This document shows, one piece after another, positions 1 to 5,986 of a stretch of DNA of 6,925 bases. Positions within the stretch are counted from its first letter, which is position 1. Every line of letters begins with the position of its first letter. The stretch is from BRH-c54 sp032251145 (GTDB taxonomy: Bacteria > Bacteroidota > Bacteroidia > Flavobacteriales_E > Vicingaceae): contig JAVVER010000148.1 of assembly GCA_032251145.1 (NCBI GenBank), positions 1 through 6,925 of the forward strand. Direction: 5' to 3'. A model generated the notes under the pieces. The model had not been told where the DNA came from, ran no database searches, and saw nothing but the letters and a program-made list of their open reading frames with translations. Made by a program: the position numbers and the translations under genes.

Positions 1-90
1 CTGCATGTTGAAAAAGATAATCCTGCTAAATTTTTATATGAAAAAATGGGATTTAGCAATCCGTATTTAGAAATGCGTTTAAAAAAATGA
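1..90 (+). CDS. GNAT-family N-acetyltransferase, C-terminal end (5'-truncated)
   Basis: The frame is open from the left edge of the window and ends at TGA (88-90), leaving the last 29 residues of a protein. The segment DNPAKFLYEKMGF followed by a short final beta strand (LEMRLKK) is the typical C-terminal signature of Gcn5-related acetyltransferases, where the Asn/Ala/Tyr-x-x-x-GF stretch lines the acetyl-CoA site. These enzymes move an acetyl group from acetyl-CoA to an amine. The substrate cannot be told from this fragment. The acetyl-CoA loop (Q/RxxGxG/A) lies outside the window. The amidohydrolase gene starts 51 bases downstream on the same strand with no promoter visible between, so the two are probably co-transcribed. 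The family call is fairly firm for so short a piece, and the role is unknown. Confidence 0.75.
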   Translation: MHVEKDNPAKFLYEKMGFSNPYLEMRLKK

Positions 91-141
91 TAGCGAAGAA
101 ATTAAACTTAACAGTTCAGCCTCTCAACATTACAGACAAAC

Positions 142-1269
142 ATGGATAACGAAATAACAAGTTTAAGAAAAGAACTGCATCAACATCCTGAAATTTCGGG
201 AGAGGAATTTGAAACAAAAAAAAGAATTATTGCTTTTTTTCAAAAAATCCAACCCGACCAAGTGGTACATCTAGGGAAAACGGGAGTCGCTTTTGTTTTT
301 AATGGAAAAGCTACTGGAAAAACAGTTATGCTTCGTTGCGAGCTAGATGCCTTGCCTATTCAGGAAATTAATATGTTTGAATATGTTTCTAAAACAGCTG
401 AAAAAGCTCATTTGTGCGGACATGATGGACACATGAGTATATTGGCAGCTGTTGGTAAACATTATAGCAACAACCGACCAGAAAAAGGAAGAGTGGTATT
501 GCTTTATCAACCTGCAGAAGAAAATGGCGAAGGTGCTAAGGAAGTATTGGCAGATGCTAATTTTAAGCAAATTGAACCTGATTATGCTATTGCTTTACAC
601 AATGTTCCGGGCTATAAAAAAGGACAAATAGTTTATAAATATGGAAACTTCACTCCTTCTGTAACCAGCATTATTATTAAGTTTACAGGAAAAACCTCTC
701 ATGCAGCCGAACCACACAAAGGCATTAATCCTTCGTTGGCAATAAGTAAAATAACTCAACAGATATTGGCTCTTGCTAGAAACATTGAAGATGATGAGGA
801 TTACACGGTTATCACTCCTATTTATACGCATATTGGGAGTAAAGCGTATGGCACTTCAGCAGGATATGGAGAAACGCATTTTACGATAAGAACATTAAGC
901 AACGAACGAACAAAAGAACTTTCAGATAAAATCACATCGTTAGCTGAAAACATTGCTAAAGAAGAACAATTAAACATTGCTATTTCTTTTACAGAAGCTT
1001 TTGAAGCCAATGAAAACAATGCCGAAATAGTTGATATTATTAAACAAACTGCAAAAGAAAACAATTTTGATACCTTAGAAAAACCATCGCCTTTTCCTTG
1101 GGGAGAAGATTTTGGGCTTTTCACTACTATATATAAAGGAGCAATGTTCGGATTGGGTTCGGGAGAAGATACTCCCCGATTGCACAACCCTGATTACGAT
1201 TTTCCAGATGAAATTGCTTCAATAGGAACCGCTATGTTTATTAACGTAGCCCAAAAATTATTAACCTAA
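142..1269 (+). CDS. M20D-family metal-dependent amidohydrolase (N-acyl amino acid deacylase-like)
   Basis: This 375-residue protein has the usual length of the M20D group (hippurate hydrolase, IAA-amino-acid hydrolase, N-acetyl-diaminopimelate deacetylase, YxeP). These are cytoplasmic enzymes with two metal ions that cut the amide bond of N-acyl amino acids. The N-terminus has the family signature LRKELHQHPEISGEE (residues 8-22). Likely metal ligands are all present: Cys92 and His94 in CGHDGH, Glu126/Glu127 in QPAEEN, His153 in ALHN and His348 in RLHNPDY. A dimerisation 'lid' domain lies between about residues 170 and 285 (TSHAAEPHKG, 185-194). ATG142 is the first start after an in-frame TAA at 109-111 and places the LHxHPE motif at the normal distance from the N-terminus. 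There is no Shine-Dalgarno sequence. The stop codon lies one base before the next gene, so it shares an operon with two racemases. The acyl group and amino acid are unknown. The family call is firm. Confidence 0.93.
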   Translation: MDNEITSLRKELHQHPEISGEEFETKKRIIAFFQKIQPDQVVHLGKTGVAFVFNGKATGKTVMLRCELDALPIQEINMFEYVSKTAEKAHLCGHDGHMSILAAVGKHYSNNRPEKGRVVLLYQPAEENGEGAKEVLADANFKQIEPDYAIALHNVPGYKKGQIVYKYGNFTPSVTSIIIKFTGKTSHAAEPHKGINPSLAISKITQQILALARNIEDDEDYTVITPIYTHIGSKAYGTSAGYGETHFTIRTLSNERTKELSDKITSLAENIAKEEQLNIAISFTEAFEANENNAEIVDIIKQTAKENNFDTLEKPSPFPWGEDFGLFTTIYKGAMFGLGSGEDTPRLHNPDYDFPDEIASIGTAMFINVAQKLLT

Positions 1270-1270
1270 A

Positions 1271-2425
1271 ATGGACGTTACCTCAACAATAGAAATAAAT
1301 AAAACTGCATACAAAAACAACCTAACATTTATACGTTCGCTCATTGACGAATCTTGCATCTTCTCATCTGTAATAAAAGGAAATGCCTACGGACATGGAA
1401 TAGAAACTTTTGCTCCTATGGCAGAAGAAGTAGGTGTAGATCATTTTTCTGTTTTTAGTGCTTACGAAGCATATCGTTTAAAAAAAGTAAGCAACGGCAA
1501 AAGCACCATTATGATTATGGGTGTTGCAAATTCTCCCGAAGAACTAGAATGGGCTATTAGTTTGAATATAGAATTTTTTGTTTTCGATTTAGATAGACTA
1601 GAAAAAGCAGTAAACATTGCTAAAAAGTTAAAGAAAAAAGCCATTGTTCACATAGAAATTGAAACAGGCATGAACAGAACTGGTTTTTGTGTAGATGAAC
1701 TAAAAGATGTTATTCATTTTATTGAAGATAATAAAAGTTATTTGGAAATAAAAGGATTATGTACGCATTTTGCTGGAGCAGAAAGTATTACCAATTATTT
1801 TAGAGTTAAAAACCAAATTTTATCCTACAACCGAATATTGAAATTCTTTACAACAAACAACATTAACTTTAAGCAAAAACACTTAGCTTGCTCAGCTGCT
1901 GTTATAAATTATCCACAAACGATAAACGATTTAGTTCGTGTAGGAATAATGCAATATGGTTTTTGGCCCAGCAGAGAATCGCAAATGAAATATTACACTA
2001 AAAATAAAATTAATACCAATCCGCTGCAACCCGTAATCTCTTGGAAAAGTTATGTTATGGGAACAAAGCCGGTTGCTGCAGGAGAATACATAAGCTACGG
2101 AACAACGGTGTTGGCAGAAACCGACATGAAAATTGCTACTATTCCTGTTGGCTATGCACATGGTTTTAGCCGTTCATTAAGCAATCAAGGAAAAGTAATC
2201 ATTAACGGACATCGGTTAGATGTTGTTGGTTTGGTAAATATGAACATGATGATTGTTGATATTACCAATGTTCCTGAAATAAAAAAAGGCGATGAAGTAA
2301 TTTTAATTGGAGAACAAGGAGATGTTTCTGTTTCTGTTGCTTCTTTTGGTGAAATGAGTAACCAACTGAATTACGAATTACTTACCCGTTTACCCGAAGA
2401 CATTCCTAGAAAAATTATAAAATAG
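1271..2425 (+). CDS. alr: Alanine racemase-family PLP enzyme (stand-alone, Alr type)
   Basis: This 384-residue protein has the standard two-domain alanine racemase layout: a fold-type III PLP barrel (about 1-245) and a C-terminal beta domain. The family interconverts L- and D-alanine, or other amino acids in broad-specificity members. Lys36 in VIKGNAYGHG is the PLP lysine, and Tyr276 in ISYGTT is the second catalytic base. Arg136 (TGMNRTG), His166 (HFAGAE), Ser208, Arg223 (RVGIMQYG) and IPVGYAHG (291-298) also match known active-site positions. The C-terminus NYELLTRLPEDIPR is typical. Unusual: the segment normally read as GR-(I/V)-(C/S)-MD is GLVNMN here (320-325), losing the Arg and Asp. 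Bacteroidota usually make D-alanine for peptidoglycan with a MurF-Alr fusion, so this separate copy may have another substrate. The start follows the amidohydrolase stop by one base. Family very firm, alanine as substrate uncertain. Confidence 0.9.
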   Translation: MDVTSTIEINKTAYKNNLTFIRSLIDESCIFSSVIKGNAYGHGIETFAPMAEEVGVDHFSVFSAYEAYRLKKVSNGKSTIMIMGVANSPEELEWAISLNIEFFVFDLDRLEKAVNIAKKLKKKAIVHIEIETGMNRTGFCVDELKDVIHFIEDNKSYLEIKGLCTHFAGAESITNYFRVKNQILSYNRILKFFTTNNINFKQKHLACSAAVINYPQTINDLVRVGIMQYGFWPSRESQMKYYTKNKINTNPLQPVISWKSYVMGTKPVAAGEYISYGTTVLAETDMKIATIPVGYAHGFSRSLSNQGKVIINGHRLDVVGLVNMNMMIVDITNVPEIKKGDEVILIGEQGDVSVSVASFGEMSNQLNYELLTRLPEDIPRKIIK

Positions 2426-2432
2426 TTGAATT

Positions 2433-3506
2433 ATGGCATTTATAGAATTATACAGAGATAAACTTAAAAAAAACTTTCAATATCTTGATAATATTTTTAA
2501 AGCCAACAATATTGAATGGGCTGTTGTAAGTAAACTTTTGTGTGGCAATGAGCTTTATCTTAAAGAATTACTTAAATTAAACATTAAAGAGATTTGCGAT
2601 GCTCGTGTAAGTAATTTGGTAAAGATTAAAAAACTCGCACCAACTATTGATACTGTTTACATAAAACCTCCGGCAAAAAGAAGCATAAAAAAAATTGTTC
2701 AATATGCCGATGCTAGTTTTAATACCGAATTTGAAACCATAAAATGGCTCTCGGAAGAAGCTGTGCGGCAAAACAAAACACATAAAGTAATTATTATGTT
2801 AGAGCTAGGCGATTTGCGAGAAGGCATAATGGGCGATCATTTAATGGATTTTTACGCTTCTGTTTTTAAGCTCCCTAACATTAAAGTAACAGGCATAGGA
2901 ACAAACCTTAATTGCTTACATGGCGTGTATCCATCGGAAGATAAAATGATACAATTAAGCCTATACAAACAACTAATTGAAGCTAAATTTAATAGGAAAA
3001 TTCCTTGGGTTACTGGCGGAACAAGTGTGGTAATTCCACTATTATTAACGAAGCAATTACCTACCGGAATTAATCATTTTAGAGTGGGCGAAACCTTGTT
3101 TTTTGGAACAAATTTAATTACTGGAGAAACACTTGAAGGTATGGAAACAGATGTTTTTAAACTTTTTGCTGAAATAATAGAAATAACCGAAAAGCCTATA
3201 AATCCTATTGGTACTATGGGAGAAAACCCAAGTGGAGAGGAGTTTGAAGTAAATCCAGATGATTATGGAAAAACCCACCACAGAGCTATTATAGATTTAG
3301 GAGTGCTGGATGTTGCTAACGCAGATTTAATCATTCCTGAAGATAAAAATATAACTATTGTAGGAGCTAGTTCGGATATGTTGGTGTTAGATATTGAAAA
3401 ATCGGAAAAAAATTATCATATTGGCGATTTAATTTCTTTTAAGCTGAAATACATGGGAGCGTTGAGGCTTTTCAATTCTGAGTACATTACCAAAAAAATA
3501 GTATAA
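2433..3506 (+). CDS. Ornithine/alanine racemase-like PLP enzyme (Orr/YhfX type)
   Basis: This 357-residue protein is a second fold-type III PLP racemase, quite different from its upstream neighbour. It matches my recollection of clostridial ornithine racemase (Orr) at several points: a PLP lysine context VVSKLLCGN (Lys34), IIMLELGDLREG (120-131), a phosphate-binding-like VTGGTS (193-198), FRVGETLFFG (216-225), PINPIGTMG (255-263) and GASSDMLVLD (311-320). Members are annotated as alanine/ornithine racemase-family proteins. Orr interconverts L- and D-ornithine and needs PLP. The length is that of the family and no motif is broken. ATG2433 lies 7 bases after the preceding stop, so the gene is translated from the same mRNA. 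It is the last gene of the operon and is followed within 10 bases by a terminator hairpin. Family firm; ornithine as substrate is inferred from similarity only, and lysine or another basic amino acid is possible. Confidence 0.87.
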   Translation: MAFIELYRDKLKKNFQYLDNIFKANNIEWAVVSKLLCGNELYLKELLKLNIKEICDARVSNLVKIKKLAPTIDTVYIKPPAKRSIKKIVQYADASFNTEFETIKWLSEEAVRQNKTHKVIIMLELGDLREGIMGDHLMDFYASVFKLPNIKVTGIGTNLNCLHGVYPSEDKMIQLSLYKQLIEAKFNRKIPWVTGGTSVVIPLLLTKQLPTGINHFRVGETLFFGTNLITGETLEGMETDVFKLFAEIIEITEKPINPIGTMGENPSGEEFEVNPDDYGKTHHRAIIDLGVLDVANADLIIPEDKNITIVGASSDMLVLDIEKSEKNYHIGDLISFKLKYMGALRLFNSEYITKKIV

Positions 3507-3508
3507 AA

Positions 3509-3542
3509 GAAAAACCCTTGAAAATTTTTTCAAGGGCTTTTC
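3509..3542. terminator. Bidirectional intrinsic terminator between convergent genes
   Basis: A 10-bp perfect stem (CCCTTGAAAA at 3515-3524 with TTTTCAAGGG at 3527-3536) is extended, after one A/C mismatch, by five more pairs (3509-3513 with 3538-3542). The innermost A-T pairs probably open into the loop. On the minus strand the hairpin is followed by TTTTTCTTTT, a good U-tract. On the plus strand the tract is only CTTTTC. It sits 3 bases after the racemase stop and 25 bases beyond the response regulator stop, so it can end both transcripts, probably better for the minus strand. Confidence 0.87.
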
Positions 3543-3567
3543 AATTTACTAACTCTATCTAAACTAA

Positions 3568-4221
3568 CTATGAAATTAATTTACTCTTTAAAACAAAACC
3601 AACCAACTCTGCTGCATTTTTAACATCTAATTTTTTCATTAAATTTCTCCTATGCACCTCTATTGTTCTAGTAGAAACATTCAATTTATCTGCAATTTCA
3701 CTACTTTTCAATCCTTCTGTAATCATATCAATTATTTGAACTTCTCTTTTGGTTAACCCTTCAGATTCAATATCAACTATTTTTCTATTTTTTTTCATTA
3801 GGTTATTTATCATTATAGCAGAAACCTCGCTACTATAATAAGGTTTTCCTTCTAAAATTGTTTTTATGGCTGATGATAGTTCTCTAATATTTGAGTCTTT
3901 TAAAATATATCCATGAACTCCTATATCTATCATTTTGGAGATATAAGACTCTTCATTATGCATGGTTAATACTAATATTTTAATTTTGGGATGATTTTTT
4001 TTAATAAAAGTTGCCACTTCATAACCGTTTAAATCAGGTAAGGTAATGTCTAGTAATACCACATGAATATTATCGGCATGCTCATCAATGAATCTCACAG
4101 CTTCTTCACCATTGGTAATTTCTCCAATAATTTGAATGTCTTTATTCTTTTTAAGAATTAGTTTTAATCCTTCTCTAATTAAAGTATGGTCTTCAACAAG
4201 TATTAAATTTATAATTTCCAT
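3568..4221 (-). CDS. NarL/FixJ-family response regulator (REC + LuxR-type HTH)
   Basis: This 217-residue protein is a DNA-binding transcription regulator controlled by phosphorylation. The receiver domain spans about residues 3-122. It has the acidic pair Glu10-Asp11, the phospho-acceptor Asp58 in VVLLDITLPD, the switch Thr86 in VLTMHN and the conserved Lys108 in YILKDS, so all the residues needed for phosphotransfer are present. A LuxR-type helix-turn-helix covers about 155-208 (LTKREVQIIDMITEG, then SSEIADKLNVSTRTIEVHRRNLMKKL). The length is normal for the family. ATG4221 gives the expected start just before the first beta strand. No histidine kinase gene is in the window, so its partner and targets are unknown. 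It follows the anion transporter on the same strand after 107 bases but has a promoter of its own in that gap. The family call is certain; the regulon is unknown. Confidence 0.96.
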   Translation of the reverse strand: MEIINLILVEDHTLIREGLKLILKKNKDIQIIGEITNGEEAVRFIDEHADNIHVVLLDITLPDLNGYEVATFIKKNHPKIKILVLTMHNEESYISKMIDIGVHGYILKDSNIRELSSAIKTILEGKPYYSSEVSAIMINNLMKKNRKIVDIESEGLTKREVQIIDMITEGLKSSEIADKLNVSTRTIEVHRRNLMKKLDVKNAAELVGFVLKSKLIS

Positions 4222-4256
4222 ATTACTATCTTTAATTAATAACTAAACTTATTCAA

Positions 4257-4287
4257 CAAATTTAGAATTAATTAAGACATATTACAA
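4257..4287 (-). promoter_or_regulatory. Bacteroidota-type promoter of the response regulator gene
   Basis: Read on the minus strand, a TTG (4285-4287) is followed by a 20-nt spacer and TAAATTTG (4257-4264). This fits the Bacteroidota primary-sigma consensus of TTG near -33 and TAnnTTTG near -7. Transcription would start at about 4250, giving a leader of about 30 nt before ATG4221. No clear Shine-Dalgarno sequence is seen, only a weak AAAGA. The match is exact in both boxes, but the surrounding DNA is AT-rich, so a chance match is possible. Confidence 0.68.
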
Positions 4288-4328
4288 TGTGGTAAATACT
4301 AAAAGAGTGTAAGTAAAAATACTTAGTT

Positions 4329-5903
4329 TTAAATTTTATCTACCACCACTTTATAGGTTGGATCTTCCATTACGTTAACATCAATTATTTTATCGGCATT
4401 TTGAAGCAAGGCCCTACAATCTGTACTTAAGTGTTTTAAGTGAATTTTTTTACCTACTTTAAGGTAACGCTCGGTCAATTTATTTAAAGCTTCTATTGCA
4501 GACATATCCACTACTCTACTTTCTTCAAAATCTATAATTACCTCATCTGGGTCGTTTAGCACATCAAATTTTTCATTAAAAGCGGTTACAGATCCAAAAA
4601 ATAAGGGGCCGTAAATTTCATAATGTTTCACTCCATTTTCATCTATGTGTTTTCTTGCTCTAATTCTTTTCGCATTATCCCAAGCAAAAACCAATGCAGC
4701 TATTATCACTCCTATAATTACAGCCAATGCTAAGTTATGAAGCACAACAGTAACAATGGTAACTAAAATCATCACCATAACATCAGATTTTGGCATACGT
4801 TTAAACGTTTTTAAACTTGCCCATTCAAACGTTCCTATGGAAACCATTATCATTAAACCGGTAAGTGCTGCCATAGGCAATTTCTCAATTAATCCTGCAC
4901 CAAACATTACAAAAACAAGTAACATTACAGCTGCTACAATTGCTGATAGCCTTGCTCTTGCTCCAGCAGAAATATTAATTAAACTTTGCCCTAACATGGC
5001 ACAACCACCCATTCCTGATAAAAAGCCCGAAAAAACGTTGGCTATACCTTGTGCTACAGCTTCTTTATTTCCTCTTCCTCTGGTTTCGGTAATTTCATCT
5101 ATAATATTTAAAGTAAGCAAACTTTCAATTAAACCAACCCCTGCAAAAATGGCTGCATAAGGAAAAATCAATAAAAAGGTATCTAAATTTAACGGTATTG
5201 TGGGCATGTGTAATGGAGGAAAACCACCTTGAACAGAAGCAATATCTCCAACAGTACTTGTATCTATATTTAAAAAATAAACTAATCCGAAAACAACTAG
5301 AATAGCCGTTAATGCAGCTGGAACAACTTTAGTAAGTCTAGGTAAACCCCAAATGATTAACATGGATAACAATACCAGCCCTAAAAAAGTGAATAATTGC
5401 GTTCCTTGCATCCAGGGTGCATTTGGGTCTGTGCTGTCTGTTGTAAATTGGCTTAACTGAGACATGAAAATAATGATTGCCAAGCCATTTACAAAGCCGA
5501 AAATTACAGGATGTGGTACTAAACGCATTAGTTTTCCTAACCTTAATACTCCTACTAATATTTGTAAAATTCCGGCAAGAATGGCTGTTGCAAAAACATA
5601 TTGAGTAATTTCATCTACCGTAATGTCTGGATTTTGTTGCTTTAAAACGGCAATTAATCCTAAAAAAATAACGGCAACAGCTCCAGTAGCTCCTGAAATC
5701 ATTCCCGGACGACCACCTAAAATTGCTGTTACCAAACCAACAACAAATGCTGCATACAAACCTGTTAATGGAGATAAACCTGCTAAAAGTGAGAATGCAA
5801 CAGCTTCGGGAACAAGTGCCAATGCAACGGTTAAACCGGATAACACTTCTAATTTATAATCTACTTTTTGTCTTAAATCAAATAAATTTAAATACTTCTT
5901 CAT
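4329..5903 (-). CDS. SulP-family inorganic anion transporter with C-terminal STAS domain
   Basis: This 524-residue inner-membrane protein belongs to the SulP (SLC26-like) family, which carries sulfate, bicarbonate, dicarboxylates or other anions, often with Na+ or H+. The N-terminal part (about 15-408) is very hydrophobic and shows family hallmarks: LTVALALVPEAVAFSLLAGLSPLTGLY (from 24, split over TM1-2), SGATGAVAVI (70-79, the TM3 half-helix region of the anion site), RLVPHPVIFGFVNGLAIIIF (127-146) and MGGCAMLGQSLINISAGARARLSAI (from 298). A cytoplasmic STAS domain follows (about 420-524), with VVDMSAIEAL (464-473) at the position where anti-sigma-factor antagonists carry their phosphorylated Ser/Thr, here Ser468. 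The length is normal and there is no frame break. ATG5903 lies a short leader downstream of a good promoter. No carbonic anhydrase or sulfate-assimilation gene is nearby, so the substrate cannot be assigned. The regulator downstream may or may not be related in function. Confidence 0.95.
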   Translation of the reverse strand: MKKYLNLFDLRQKVDYKLEVLSGLTVALALVPEAVAFSLLAGLSPLTGLYAAFVVGLVTAILGGRPGMISGATGAVAVIFLGLIAVLKQQNPDITVDEITQYVFATAILAGILQILVGVLRLGKLMRLVPHPVIFGFVNGLAIIIFMSQLSQFTTDSTDPNAPWMQGTQLFTFLGLVLLSMLIIWGLPRLTKVVPAALTAILVVFGLVYFLNIDTSTVGDIASVQGGFPPLHMPTIPLNLDTFLLIFPYAAIFAGVGLIESLLTLNIIDEITETRGRGNKEAVAQGIANVFSGFLSGMGGCAMLGQSLINISAGARARLSAIVAAVMLLVFVMFGAGLIEKLPMAALTGLMIMVSIGTFEWASLKTFKRMPKSDVMVMILVTIVTVVLHNLALAVIIGVIIAALVFAWDNAKRIRARKHIDENGVKHYEIYGPLFFGSVTAFNEKFDVLNDPDEVIIDFEESRVVDMSAIEALNKLTERYLKVGKKIHLKHLSTDCRALLQNADKIIDVNVMEDPTYKVVVDKI

Positions 5904-5932
5904 TTTTAGTTAGGTTTTCGTGAAAAAAGGTG

Positions 5933-5964
5933 CAAAAGTAGCCCTAATAACTTCCTTAAACCAA
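5933..5964 (-). promoter_or_regulatory. Bacteroidota-type promoter of the SulP transporter gene
   Basis: On the minus strand, TTG (5962-5964) is followed by a 21-nt spacer and TACTTTTG (5933-5940), a full match to the TTG / TAnnTTTG pattern. The start of transcription would be near 5926, leaving a leader of about 23 nt before ATG5903. Its place in the short gap after the spermidine-synthase-like gene suggests that the transporter is transcribed separately from that gene. I see no convincing terminator hairpin between the two, so some read-through is possible. Confidence 0.7.
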
Positions 5965-5986
5965 GTAAAAAAATGAAAACTTTTTA

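Noticed and set aside
91..141. A possible promoter between the acetyltransferase and amidohydrolase genes.
   Set aside because: No TAnnTTTG box is present on the plus strand in this 51-base gap, so co-transcription from upstream is the simpler reading.
87..149. A 20-codon open frame that starts on the ATGA overlap with the acetyltransferase stop and ends inside the start of the amidohydrolase gene.
   Set aside because: It resembles no protein I know and has no ribosome-binding signal. The amidohydrolase already has a complete, normal N-terminus from ATG142. A translational-coupling leader peptide is possible but unsupported.
822..1187. A 121-codon open frame antisense to the amidohydrolase gene.
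   Set aside because: It is fully covered by a well-supported gene, has no family motif, and no promoter or start signal stands out.
4311..4324. A small inverted repeat (AAGTA-AAAA-TACTT) just after the SulP stop, as a possible terminator.
   Set aside because: The stem is only 5 bp of mostly A-T pairs with no proper U-tract next to it, so it is too weak to call in such AT-rich DNA.
4756..5160. A 134-codon open frame antisense to the SulP transporter (with smaller ones at 5623-5859 and 5723-5923).
   Set aside because: It lies wholly inside a strongly supported gene on the other strand, and its translation has no recognisable domain. It is a by-product of the transporter's codon pattern.
5904..5986. 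A possible terminator after the spermidine-synthase-like gene.
   Set aside because: There are T-rich runs but no stem of more than about 4 bp. Only the SulP promoter is supported in this gap.
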